NCBI GenBank assembly: GCA_900771995.1
Contig: CAAGQC010000032.1
Location: forward strand, 1-34,315
Length of the DNA stretch: 34,315 nucleotides
Direction: 5' to 3'
Source: Lachnospiraceae bacterium
GTDB lineage: Bacteria; Bacillota; Clostridia; Lachnospirales; Lachnospiraceae
The first letter of the stretch is position 1, and each line of letters begins with the position of its first letter. The notes beneath the pieces were generated by a model. It did not search any database and was not told the DNA's origin. It saw only the letters and a list, made by a program, of their open reading frames with translations. Positions 23,154 to 30,942 of the stretch are shown here, one piece after another. The translations under genes were made by a program, and so were the position numbers.

Positions 23154-24245
23154 CTACAGCAGACTGGCGATCGCATTCAGCATACAGAGGATCGCCGCCA
23201 GTGTCACACCCAGTGTTCCCGCATAAGCCCACACCTTCGCCTTGGAGATCGGTGCGATGCCTACCAGTTTACCGGTCTGTCCGTTTACATAGAAAGGATA
23301 TTCTTTGCCCTTATAGGTATAATCGTATTTCCATACCGGCAGAAGACCGTAGTTCACAGTACGGTCCGTCACGTTGATATTTTCTCCCATTTTACGGACG
23401 CTGGAATATCCGGAATAGCTGTCATGCAGCATCTTCTGCGCATCCTCCTGCATCTTGGCTCTGGCACGGTTCTCCACCAGATCGGCGGTCATATTGTAAC
23501 GTTCACTGTGGAATCCGGACAGATATTCCGGCTTAAATTCCTGCAGCTCCTTATAGTCAAAAGGCTCCATCAGATCCATGACATCATCAGGCATTCCCAC
23601 AGAAGCATCCACCGGAATCTTCACGAAGTCAATATCCATATCGCGGACTATATCATAATAGGAGGTCTCGGTATACTGGGTATTGCCGGTGGTCCAACTG
23701 CGCACCTTGGTACCTTCCCCGTGGAATGTACAGTTGGTGTTGTAATCGTAGAACCAGAACGGTACATAATCTCCGTAGATTCCGTTCATTCTTACTTCCG
23801 ACAGGAAATCCGTCGGCGCAAAAATACATTTCTCAAACTTATCACGGATCAGCTTCTTGCAGACTTCCTTCCCCATGCGGAACGGGATCAGCATATGCGG
23901 TGTATACGCACCGGAGATCTGATCGTCCACGATCACATAGTTGTCACAGTAAGGGCACTGGGTAGCGGAGGTACTGGCCGTCATAGGAATCTCGCCGCCA
24001 CAGTTGGGACATACCTTCGTCACCTTTTTCTGGGATTCTCCCTCTGCCGCCGCCATTCTGCTCACCGGCTGGCCGGTTCCCGCCGTCGGCTGTTCTCCAG
24101 CAGTGCCGTTTTCCTCACCACTGGTCTCCACTGCGCCGTCCTCGCGCTCTTCGCTGTCCTCACTCTCACAGAAAGGACAGAACATTTTCTTTCTCTCCGG
24201 GCTGTAAACTACATTACCGCCGCAGTTTTTACATCTAAAGATCAT
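23154..24245 (-). CDS. Double zinc-ribbon protein with C-terminal membrane helix, uncharacterised
   Basis: The 363-residue product has a first zinc ribbon with C5, C8, C23 and C26 (TFIIB type), an acidic, Gly-rich linker, and a second ribbon with C79, C82, C97 and C100 (VCPNCGGEIPMTASTSATQCPYC). A conserved-looking domain of about 200 residues follows (FRMGKEVCKKLIRDKF; GDYVPFWFYDYNTNCTF; VNYGLLPVWKYDYTYKGKEY) and a C-terminal hydrophobic helix (VWAYAGTLGVTLAAILCML). Similar proteins are often called TFIIB-type zinc-ribbon protein or misnamed as PriA-like. It directly precedes the TPM gene. The start has GAGGGG upstream. I know of no established function; tail-anchored topology is inferred. 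Confidence 0.75.
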   Translation of the reverse strand: MIFRCKNCGGNVVYSPERKKMFCPFCESEDSEEREDGAVETSGEENGTAGEQPTAGTGQPVSRMAAAEGESQKKVTKVCPNCGGEIPMTASTSATQCPYCDNYVIVDDQISGAYTPHMLIPFRMGKEVCKKLIRDKFEKCIFAPTDFLSEVRMNGIYGDYVPFWFYDYNTNCTFHGEGTKVRSWTTGNTQYTETSYYDIVRDMDIDFVKIPVDASVGMPDDVMDLMEPFDYKELQEFKPEYLSGFHSERYNMTADLVENRARAKMQEDAQKMLHDSYSGYSSVRKMGENINVTDRTVNYGLLPVWKYDYTYKGKEYPFYVNGQTGKLVGIAPISKAKVWAYAGTLGVTLAAILCMLNAIASLL

Positions 24246-24376
24246 TTTACCCCTCGCCTTCTGCCTTTTACGACATTTTTCTTCGTAGAACCTTTTTTAT
24301 CTTACCATAGATTCCATCGTATTTCCATATCGTAAAATGCACTTAACCTTTTCTTATCGTTCGTTCCCGTTATCCC

Positions 24377-24913
24377 TTAAGCCTTCATCAGATCCGCATA
24401 ATCTTCCGGCAGGAACCTGTGATAGATCACATGGCATCCTTCGTCCCGGAAGCAATAGCAGTAGGGATCCTCCATCTCCTCCGGGAAACGGATCATGACA
24501 TCAAAGTCCTCCCCCTGCATCTCCTCCACATAAATATTCTCACTGTACCGCAAAAATAACTGCCGGATATCTTCGATCTTACAGTCATGCTGCCCGATCA
24601 GCCGGATCAGTTCGTAGATAAATCCCTTCTCCGCAAAATGTTCCTGCACATAGGCACTGCCCTCCTCCGGGATGCAGAGGCAGAACCGTTCTCCCTTCCG
24701 GCTCACAGTCAGCTTTCCAAGCTTTTCTGTCATGCTCTCCGGCTGGCCGGCCAGCGTGGTCTCCATCTGCTCTGCCGTATCCTGCGTATCCAGTAAATGG
24801 TTCAGGGTGGACAGTGGATAATACAGGCGGATCTTCTCTCTGCGGAAACCTAGCTTTGCCTGTTCCTCCTGGATCACGTCCATCAGATTCTTCTCTAATT
24901 TTTCAAATGTCAT
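24377..24913 (-). CDS. DUF3877-like protein
   Basis: The 178-residue soluble product begins MTFEKLEKNLMDVIQEEQAK and ends in a region rich in aromatic and acidic residues (PEEMEDPYCYCFRDEGCHVIYHRFLPEDYADL). I recall this type as DUF3877, seen mainly in Lachnospiraceae, but could not check it. There is no signal peptide or membrane helix. It has an AGGAAAAGGAAA site before the ATG and lies 60 bases after the amidohydrolase gene, on the same strand. No function can be given. Confidence 0.6.
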   Translation of the reverse strand: MTFEKLEKNLMDVIQEEQAKLGFRREKIRLYYPLSTLNHLLDTQDTAEQMETTLAGQPESMTEKLGKLTVSRKGERFCLCIPEEGSAYVQEHFAEKGFIYELIRLIGQHDCKIEDIRQLFLRYSENIYVEEMQGEDFDVMIRFPEEMEDPYCYCFRDEGCHVIYHRFLPEDYADLMKA

Positions 24914-24974
24914 TTTCCTTTTCCTATATTATTCCTATCTATTCCATTCTCCAAAACGAATATGGACTTTTGTT

Positions 24975-26276
24975 TTAATTCAGGAATTTGTCCAATTCCG
25001 TCTCTACGATCTGTTTTTTCTTCACTTTGGGAGCACGGATCACTTTGCCTTGTGCAATGACCATATCCACGTTCCGGAGTACTCTCAAATCCTCTAACGG
25101 ATTCTTCTCCATCACAATCATATCCGCACATTTGCCGGGCTCCAGGGTACCGGTAACATCGCCGATGCCCGCCATCTCGGCGCCGCGGCAGGTTGCGGTA
25201 TACAGTGCAAACCCATTGGATACGCCCACATATTTGTGGAAATAGTACAGTTCTCTCCAGAAATCATACTGGGTGATCCAGGGGCATCCCACATCATTGC
25301 CCAGTACCACCGGAATGTCATTGGCAATGGCGGCCTTCGCACAGTCGATAATACCTTCGAATACCACGTTGCCGTTGAACTGCTCCACTTCGGAAGCATT
25401 GGTAACGGAACGGTCAAACAGTGCATATGGAAGGGCCGGAGACAATGTGGTGCACAGGAATGCATTATGCTCCTTGAAAAGTGCGATCATTTCCTCATCT
25501 GCCTTCGCACCATGCTCAATGGAATCCACACCATTTTTCAGAGCTACCTTTACACCCTCCGGAGACTCCACATGGGCTGCTACCTTATACCCCATGGTAT
25601 GGGCTTTGTCGCAGACGGCTTTTACCATCTCAGGAGCCATTTTCAGTTCGCCGGGCACGCCCTTTTCCTTCGCATCCAGTACACCACCTGTGATCATAAG
25701 CTTCACCAGATCCACTTTCTGTGCTTTCGCCACTTCCAGATGCTGCAAGGCTTCCTCAATGCTGCCTGCGGCAATGGCTACGGAACCTGCCATATGTCCG
25801 CCGGGTACAGAGATTCCCTCATTGGCTGCCAGTATTCTGGGACCGGGCTTTTTGCCGGCGGCAATATCGTCCCGCAGTCTGGTATCGAAATCTCCCAATC
25901 CACCCACCGTACGGATCGTGGTCACACCACTGTACAGTTCATCTTTGGCAAAGCCGCAGACCATATTGTAGGCGATGGCCTTTGTCAGGCCGTTGCTCAT
26001 AATCTTTTTCACCAGTGCCTCGTTGTCCCGTTGCTTCTTCTGGGGCTTTCCGTTGCCTGCCAGATGGACATGCATATTGATCAGGCCGGGCAGGATATAT
26101 TTTCCCTGTAAATCGATCTCTTCGTAACCGGTTGCTGTCAGATTCCGCTTTGCTGCTTCCTCCGCCGGCAGGATCTCCGTAATCTTCCCATCCTCCACCA
26201 GAAGGGTCTGTCCTTCCTGCACCTGCATATCTTTCGTACCGTTTAAGATTTTTCCGTTGGTAAATAAATACTTCAT
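24975..26276 (-). CDS. Amidohydrolase-superfamily metal-dependent hydrolase
   Basis: The 433-residue product is a cytosolic amidohydrolase of the imidazolonepropionase/prolidase-like branch. It has an N-terminal beta-sandwich part (GQTLLVEDGKITEILPAEEA), the first metal motif HVH in GLINMHVHLAGNG, a candidate bridging Lys in VDLVKLMITGG, further metal His residues in AAHVESPEG and DSIEHGAKADEE, the catalytic Asp in VLGNDVGCP, and the returning C-terminal strand (VTGTLEPGKCADMIVMEKNP). Substrate cannot be told; cyclic amides or small dipeptides are usual for this branch. The ATG has GGGGAAAAG upstream. A TATAAT-like box lies near 26333 without a clear -35 partner. Confidence 0.85.
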   Translation of the reverse strand: MKYLFTNGKILNGTKDMQVQEGQTLLVEDGKITEILPAEEAAKRNLTATGYEEIDLQGKYILPGLINMHVHLAGNGKPQKKQRDNEALVKKIMSNGLTKAIAYNMVCGFAKDELYSGVTTIRTVGGLGDFDTRLRDDIAAGKKPGPRILAANEGISVPGGHMAGSVAIAAGSIEEALQHLEVAKAQKVDLVKLMITGGVLDAKEKGVPGELKMAPEMVKAVCDKAHTMGYKVAAHVESPEGVKVALKNGVDSIEHGAKADEEMIALFKEHNAFLCTTLSPALPYALFDRSVTNASEVEQFNGNVVFEGIIDCAKAAIANDIPVVLGNDVGCPWITQYDFWRELYYFHKYVGVSNGFALYTATCRGAEMAGIGDVTGTLEPGKCADMIVMEKNPLEDLRVLRNVDMVIAQGKVIRAPKVKKKQIVETELDKFLN

Positions 26277-26442
26277 ACGCTTTTCCCCTTTCTCCGGCCA
26301 TATCGCCGTTTAACGTCTCATATAGTTATTATTATACCGTACCGGGTTCCCCAAGGCTACCTTCATTTTGCTTCATCTGTCGTAATTTGTGCAGGTTCTC
26401 CGTTTGCGCCGGGCCGCTTTTGTGACATACTATTGCAGCATA

Positions 26443-26500
26443 ATAAAAGACCCGTAATGGAATCCACCATCACGGGTCCTGTGATTCTTTCGAAAGAATC
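26443..26500 (-). terminator. Palindrome and intrinsic terminator after tpiA
   Basis: Directly after the tpiA stop is the perfect 18-base palindrome at 26483-26500 (GATTCTTT/AAAGAATC). Next, on the minus strand, GACCCGTGATGG (26478-26467) pairs with CCATTACGGGTC (26460-26449), one mismatch, followed by TTTTATT. The second element is a good intrinsic terminator for the glycolytic cluster. Confidence 0.85.
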
Positions 26501-26502
26501 CG

Positions 26503-27255
26503 TTATTTATTGTAGTTTACGATCTGTCCGAAATCAGCCTTCAGGGAAGCGCCGCCTACCAGACCACCGTCGATGTCTGCCTGTGCAAACAGTTCGGGAG
26601 CGCTGGAAGCAGATACGGATCCGCCGTACTGGATACGGATAGCTGCTGCGGTTGCATCATCATAGATCTCAGCGATGCACTCACGGATTGCCTTACATAC
26701 TTCCTGTGCCTGCTCGGTAGTAGCTACCTTGCCGGTACCGATAGCCCAGATGGGCTCGTATGCGATAACAGCGGTTGCTGCCTGTGCGGCTGTTACATTC
26801 AGGAATGCGATCTTGATCTGCTGACGGATGAAATCGATGGTAACACCCTGCTCTCTCTGAGTCAGAGTCTCGCCACAGCAGATAATAGGAGTGATGCCGT
26901 GCTCGAAAGCCTTGAGGACTTTCTTGTTCACGGTCTCGTCGGTCTCTGCAAAGTACTCTCTTCTCTCAGAGTGGCCGATAATCACATACTTCACGCCTGC
27001 ATCGTCCAGCATAGCGGGAGAAATCTCGCCGGTGAAGGCACCCTTCTCCTCGAAGTACATATTCTCGGCACCAATCATGATATTGGAACCCTTTGCTGCC
27101 TCCATAGCGGGAATGATGTCGATTGCGGGAACGCACAGAAGTACGTCTGCTTCATCATTTGCTACGAGGGGCTTTAAAGTATTGATCAGTTCTACTGCCT
27201 GGCTGGGAGTCATGTTCATCTTCCAGTTGCCGGCAATGATCTTCTTTCTTGCCAT
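26503..27255 (-). CDS. tpiA: Triosephosphate isomerase
   Basis: TpiA interconverts dihydroxyacetone phosphate and glyceraldehyde 3-phosphate. The 250-residue TIM-barrel product has the N-terminal substrate Lys in AGNWKMN, the electrophilic His in VIIGHSERREYF, the catalytic Glu in IAYEPIWAIGTGK and the phosphate-binding GGSVSASS and GGLVGGASL loops. ATG 27255 has AGAGGTG seven bases upstream; another ATG two codons earlier (27261) is too close to that site. It is the last gene of gapA-pgk-tpiA. Confidence 0.97.
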   Translation of the reverse strand: MARKKIIAGNWKMNMTPSQAVELINTLKPLVANDEADVLLCVPAIDIIPAMEAAKGSNIMIGAENMYFEEKGAFTGEISPAMLDDAGVKYVIIGHSERREYFAETDETVNKKVLKAFEHGITPIICCGETLTQREQGVTIDFIRQQIKIAFLNVTAAQAATAVIAYEPIWAIGTGKVATTEQAQEVCKAIRECIAEIYDDATAAAIRIQYGGSVSASSAPELFAQADIDGGLVGGASLKADFGQIVNYNK

Positions 27256-27286
27256 AACCATACACCTCTTCTTTTCTTATATTGTG

Positions 27287-27351
27287 TTTCCCACAGGACG
27301 CACGCTCCGCCTGCAGGCAGGTTCACGTACATTCTGTGGGAAAGTTTTTTT
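27287..27351 (+). terminator. Long hairpin between pgk and tpiA with T-run on the plus strand
   Basis: TTTCCCACAG (27287-27296) and CTGTGGGAAA (27334-27343) are perfect 10-base arms; the 37-base loop holds a second palindrome, GCCTGCAGGC. A run of seven Ts follows on the plus strand (27345-27351), where it looks like a terminator for antisense transcripts. For the minus-strand pgk-tpiA message it is a hairpin without a T-run, perhaps a processing or stabilising element. Confidence 0.7.
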
Positions 27352-27361
27352 CTATTTCGAC

Positions 27362-27388
27362 TTATTTATCATCAGTTGCTGCAACACA
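27362..27388 (-). repeat. Diverged in-frame duplicate of the pgk 3' end
   Basis: Seventeen codons past the pgk stop, in the same frame, the minus strand reads CVAATDDK-TAA, matching the true end GVAAADDK-TAG (27439-27413) at 21 of 27 bases. The codons between the two stops are open and would give TIIVNATPCVAATDDK on read-through of the TAG. Differences are mostly third-position changes. Confidence 0.75.
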
Positions 27389-27412
27389 CGGTGTCGCATT
27401 CACGATGATTGT

Positions 27413-28636
27413 CTATTTGTCGTCTGCTGCTGCAACACCGGGAAGCTCTTTGCCTTCCAGGAACTCCAGGGAAGAGCCGCCACCGGTAGAGATGTGGCTC
27501 ATCTTGTCAGCGAAACCAAGCTGGTTAACAGCTGCTGCGGAGTCACCACCACCGATAATGGTAGTTGCATCGGTCTCAGCCAGAGCCTTAGCTACAGCGA
27601 TGGTACCTGCTGCCAGGGTAGGATTCTCGAATACGCCCATAGGTCCGTTCCATACAACGGTCTTAGCGGTCTTAACAGCCTCAGCATACAGAGCTGCGGT
27701 CTTGGGTCCGATATCGCATCCCTCTCTGTCTGCGGGCATATTGGTAACATCATATACCTCAACCTCAACAGGAGCATCGATAGGGTTAGGGAAATCAGCG
27801 ATGGTTACGGAGTCAACGGGCAGTAACAGCTTCTTGCCCAGCTTCTCAGCCTTTTCCATCATTTCCTTACAATAGTCAATCTTGGTGTCGTCTACCAGAG
27901 ACTTACCGATCTCATATCCCTGAGCCTTTAAGAAGGTGTAAGCCATACCACCACCGATGATCAGGGTATCGCACTTCTCCAGCAGATTGGAGATAACGTT
28001 CAGCTTGTCTGCAACCTTAGCGCCGCCCAGAATAGCTACGAAAGGTCTTACAGGATCTTCTACAGCCTTACCTAAGAAGTTGATCTCCTTCTCCATCAGG
28101 TAACCTACTACGTTCTCGCCACCCTTAGCGGTGATGAACTTGGTAACGCCTGCTACGGAAGCATGTGCTCTGTGGGAAGAACCGAAAGCGTCGCATACAT
28201 ACAGATCAGCCAGGTCAGCCAGTTCTTTGCTGAACTCCTCACCATTCTTGGTCTCTTCTGCGCCACGGAAACGGGTGTTCTGAAGCAGAACCACATCGCC
28301 TTCCTTCATGTTCTCAACAGCCTTGGTAGCTGCTTCGCCGGTTACGTTGTAGTCAGCTACAAAAGTAACCTCTTTGCCCAGCTTCTCGGACAGTCTCTTT
28401 GCAACGGGTGCCAGAGATTCACCTTCGTTGGGGCCGTTCTTTACCTTGCCCAGATGAGAGCAAAGGATTACCTTACCGCCGTCGTTAATCAGCTTCTTGA
28501 TGGTAGGCAGAGCTGCAACGATACGGGTATCGTCGGTGATCTCACCGTTCTTTAAGGGAACGTTAAAGTCGCATCTTACCAGAACTCTCTTTCCCTTTGC
28601 GTTAATGTCATCTACAGATTTCTTATTTAATCCCAT
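27413..28636 (-). CDS. pgk: Phosphoglycerate kinase
   Basis: Pgk makes ATP and 3-phosphoglycerate from 1,3-bisphosphoglycerate. The 407-residue product has the family signature RVLVRCDFNVPL, N-domain substrate residues (LCSHLGKVKNGPNEG; FGSSHRAHASV), the hinge, and C-domain nucleotide-binding motifs (VAILGGAKVADKLNVI; GGGMAYTFLKAQG; VVWNGPMGVFE; TIIGGGDSAAAV; STGGGSSLEFLEGKELPGV). ATG 28636 has GGAGG eight bases upstream; a longer TTG-initiated version would use that site as coding sequence. It follows gapA after a strong terminator-like hairpin and has no promoter of its own that I can see. The stop TAG is followed by an in-frame echo of the C-terminus. Confidence 0.97.
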   Translation of the reverse strand: MGLNKKSVDDINAKGKRVLVRCDFNVPLKNGEITDDTRIVAALPTIKKLINDGGKVILCSHLGKVKNGPNEGESLAPVAKRLSEKLGKEVTFVADYNVTGEAATKAVENMKEGDVVLLQNTRFRGAEETKNGEEFSKELADLADLYVCDAFGSSHRAHASVAGVTKFITAKGGENVVGYLMEKEINFLGKAVEDPVRPFVAILGGAKVADKLNVISNLLEKCDTLIIGGGMAYTFLKAQGYEIGKSLVDDTKIDYCKEMMEKAEKLGKKLLLPVDSVTIADFPNPIDAPVEVEVYDVTNMPADREGCDIGPKTAALYAEAVKTAKTVVWNGPMGVFENPTLAAGTIAVAKALAETDATTIIGGGDSAAAVNQLGFADKMSHISTGGGSSLEFLEGKELPGVAAADDK

Positions 28637-28664
28637 GGTATTAACCTCCAATTATTTTAGTATC

Positions 28665-28698
28665 TAAAAAGGGTCCGGTCCTTATAAGACCGGACCCT
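28665..28698 (-). terminator. Strong terminator-like hairpin between gapA and pgk
   Basis: On the minus strand AGGGTCCGGTC (28698-28688) pairs with GACCGGACCCT (28680-28670) through 11 bases with a 7-base loop, followed by TTTT. It ends about 30 bases before the pgk start, with no room for another promoter. It likely lets only part of the transcripts pass, giving more gapA than pgk. Confidence 0.85.
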
Positions 28699-28729
28699 GA
28701 TAGGTCTTTACGCGTTAACGCCTGTCGGC

Positions 28730-29743
28730 TTATGCTAACTCGCTGAAGTACTTGATGGTACGAACCATCTGAGAGGTGTAGCTGTTCTCGTTATCATACC
28801 AGGATACAACCTGTACCTGAGTATTGCCATCTTCCATAGGAGCAACCATGGTCTGAGTTGCATCGAAGATGGAACCATAGGTGCTGCCTACGATATCGGA
28901 AGATACGATCTCATCGGTGTTGTAACCGAAGGACTCGGTAGAAGCAGCCTTCATAGCTGCGTTGATCTCTTCCTTGGTTACAGCGCCCTTAACTACTGCT
29001 ACCAGAATGGTGGTAGAACCGGTAGGGGTCGGAACACGCTGAGCGGAACCGATCAGCTTGCCGTTCAGTTCGGGAATTACCAGGCCGATTGCCTTAGCTG
29101 CACCGGTAGAGTTGGGAACGATGTTGCAAGCGCCTGCACGGCTTCTTCTCAGATCTCCCTTTCTCTGAGGTCCGTCAAGGATCATCTGGTCACCGGTATA
29201 AGCGTGAACAGTGGTCATGATACCGCTCATGATAGGTCTGCAATCGTTCAGAGCCTTAGCCATAGGTGCTAAGCAGTTGGTGGTGCAGGAAGCTGCGGAA
29301 ATAACGGTATCTTCGGGCTTCAGGGTCTTGTGGTTAACATTGTATACGATGGTAGGAAGGTCGTTACCTGCGGGAGCAGAAATAACAACTTTACGAGCAC
29401 CGGCAGTGATATGTGCGGAAGCCTTCTCCTTAGAGGTGTAGAATCCGGTACACTCCAGAACTACATCAACCTTTAACTCACCCCAGGGAAGCTTGCTTGC
29501 GTCAGCCTCTTTGTAGATGGTGATGGTCTTGCCGTTAACAGTGATGCTGTCCTCGCCAGCCTCAACGGTGCTTGCATACTTGTAAACACCCTGAGAAGAA
29601 TCATACTTCAACAGATGTGCCAGCATCTTAGGGCTGGTTAAATCGTTGATTGCTACTACTTCATATCCTTCTGCATCGAACATCTGTCTGAATGCAAGAC
29701 GACCAATACGGCCAAAACCATTAATTGCTACTCTTACTGCCAT
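28730..29743 (-). CDS. gapA: NAD-dependent glyceraldehyde-3-phosphate dehydrogenase
   Basis: GapA oxidises glyceraldehyde 3-phosphate to 1,3-bisphosphoglycerate. The 337-residue product has the N-terminal NAD fold (RVAINGFGRIGRLAFRQMF), VAINDLTSPKMLAHLLKYDS, the catalytic Cys in SAASCTTNCLAP, the His in TTVHAYTGDQ, phosphate-binding residues (DLRRSRAGACNIVPNSTGAAK) and a normal C-terminus (VVSWYDNENSYTSQMV). An AGGAGG site precedes the ATG, and a promoter lies at 29826-29854. It is the first gene of the gapA-pgk-tpiA cluster and has the codon bias of a highly expressed gene. Confidence 0.98.
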   Translation of the reverse strand: MAVRVAINGFGRIGRLAFRQMFDAEGYEVVAINDLTSPKMLAHLLKYDSSQGVYKYASTVEAGEDSITVNGKTITIYKEADASKLPWGELKVDVVLECTGFYTSKEKASAHITAGARKVVISAPAGNDLPTIVYNVNHKTLKPEDTVISAASCTTNCLAPMAKALNDCRPIMSGIMTTVHAYTGDQMILDGPQRKGDLRRSRAGACNIVPNSTGAAKAIGLVIPELNGKLIGSAQRVPTPTGSTTILVAVVKGAVTKEEINAAMKAASTESFGYNTDEIVSSDIVGSTYGSIFDATQTMVAPMEDGNTQVQVVSWYDNENSYTSQMVRTIKYFSELA

Positions 29744-29825
29744 TTTAGTTTCCTCCTAAAATTTTAATTTTATATCTTTTGGCTTTCCGTTATTCACAGA
29801 TTGTCAAAATTTTATCAGCAAAAAC

Positions 29826-29854
29826 ATTTTACCTAATTCCGGATTATAATTCAA
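29826..29854 (-). promoter_or_regulatory. Predicted sigma-A promoter for gapA
   Basis: On the minus strand TTGAAT (29854-29849), a 17-base spacer and TAAAAT (29831-29826). The leader would be about 75 bases. The rest of the 327-base divergent gap is AT-rich and contains the plus-strand promoter region; no known riboswitch was recognised. Confidence 0.55.
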
Positions 29855-29934
29855 GATGTAAATGAAAAATATTTGTGATTTTGTAGTAAATTTTACAGTT
29901 TGTTTAGAAATGCTATGGTTTTTCCCCTCATTTT

Positions 29935-29943
29935 TGCTATAAT
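29935..29943 (+). promoter_or_regulatory. Predicted extended -10 promoter for the PHP phosphatase gene
   Basis: TGC followed by TATAAT (29938-29943) is an extended -10 box; no good -35 is present. A leader of about 120 bases follows, in which GTTTCCG (29984-29990) can pair with CGGAAAC (30002-30008). No T-box or riboswitch signature was seen. Confidence 0.5.
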
Positions 29944-30070
29944 AGGTTCACCGCAGGAACCCATGCCGGACTGTCAGCTGGCCGTTTCCGGTGTCCGTGA
30001 GCGGAAACTGATTTCAAAAGTTCGAAAACGAAGAAATCGTATTTATTAATAACCAGAAAGGATGAAAAAT

Positions 30071-30892
30071 ATGTCTATCAAAGCAGATTGTCATCTTCAC
30101 TCTTCTTTTTCGGGAGATTCCCAGGCTCCCATGCCGGAGATGGTCGATAAAGGAATCTCTCTGGGACTTCAGACCATGTGTTTCACCGAGCATAATGATT
30201 TTGATTATCCCCGCACCGAGGAAGGTCCGGGAACGATCTTTTTACTGAATACGGATTCCTATCTGTACGATGTGCTCCGCTGCCGTGCCAAATATGAGGG
30301 GAAAATGCGGATCCTCTTCGGCGTGGAACTGGGATTGCAGCCCCATCTGGCCGACCGCAACGAGGATTTTATTTCCGCCTATGATTTTGATTTCGTCATC
30401 GGCTCCACCCATCTGTGTCAGGGAATGGACCCCTATTATCCGGAATATTTCGAGAAATTCTCCTCCGAGGAGGAAGCCATCCGGGCTTATTTTACGGAGA
30501 CCCTGGAGAATCTGAAATGCCATGACGATTATGACGTGCTGGGACATCTGGACTATATCGTCCGCGTGGCTCCCACCAAGGACAAGAATTATTCCTATGA
30601 CAAATATAAGGATGCCATCGATCCGATCCTGGAACTTTTGGTGCAGCAGGGAAAAGGTCTGGAGCTGAACACCGGAAGCTTCCGCTACGGTCTCCGCCAG
30701 CCCCATCCCTGTACCGATGTTCTGCGCCGCTATCACGAACTGGGCGGTGAGATCATCACCGTGGGAACCGATGCCCACAAGCCCCAGGATGTGGGATCCT
30801 ATCTGGATCTTGCCTCCGAGATCCTGCAGCTGTGTGGTTTCAAATATTATACGATCTACGAGAGACGCAGCCCGGAATACCACAAGCTCTAA
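30071..30892 (+). CDS. PHP-domain phosphatase, histidinol-phosphatase (HisJ/HisK) like
   Basis: The product (273 residues from ATG 30071) is a PHP-fold metal-dependent phosphoesterase. Metal-binding motifs are DCHLHSSFSGD, CFTEHNDFDYP, FGVELGLQ, FVIGSTHLC, LGHLDYIVR and GTDAHKP, in the order of HisJ-type histidinol-phosphate phosphatases. The histidine-pathway role is an inference: no other his genes are nearby and related PHP enzymes act on other phosphoesters. ATG 30071 has AAAGG about nine bases upstream; the ATG at 30062 abuts that site. It is a lone plus-strand gene, divergent from gapA and convergent with the next gene, ending at a shared terminator. Confidence 0.85.
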   Translation: MSIKADCHLHSSFSGDSQAPMPEMVDKGISLGLQTMCFTEHNDFDYPRTEEGPGTIFLLNTDSYLYDVLRCRAKYEGKMRILFGVELGLQPHLADRNEDFISAYDFDFVIGSTHLCQGMDPYYPEYFEKFSSEEEAIRAYFTETLENLKCHDDYDVLGHLDYIVRVAPTKDKNYSYDKYKDAIDPILELLVQQGKGLELNTGSFRYGLRQPHPCTDVLRRYHELGGEIITVGTDAHKPQDVGSYLDLASEILQLCGFKYYTIYERRSPEYHKL

Positions 30893-30906
30893 CATATCGC
30901 CATAAC

Positions 30907-30942
30907 AAAAACTCTGCCGCTTATTTTCGGCAGAGTTTTTTT
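30907..30942. terminator. Bidirectional terminator shared by convergent genes
   Basis: AAAACTCTGCCG and CGGCAGAGTTTT form a 12-base stem with an 8-base loop (30920-30927), with T-runs on both strands. On the minus side the stem overlaps the last codons of the membrane-protein gene, whose TAA (30923-30921) lies in the loop. Confidence 0.92.

Noticed and set aside
29744..30070. Possible Rex site or T-box between gapA and the PHP gene.
   Set aside because: Only a weak half-match to the Rex palindrome exists, and no T-box sequence or specifier/antiterminator layout is present.
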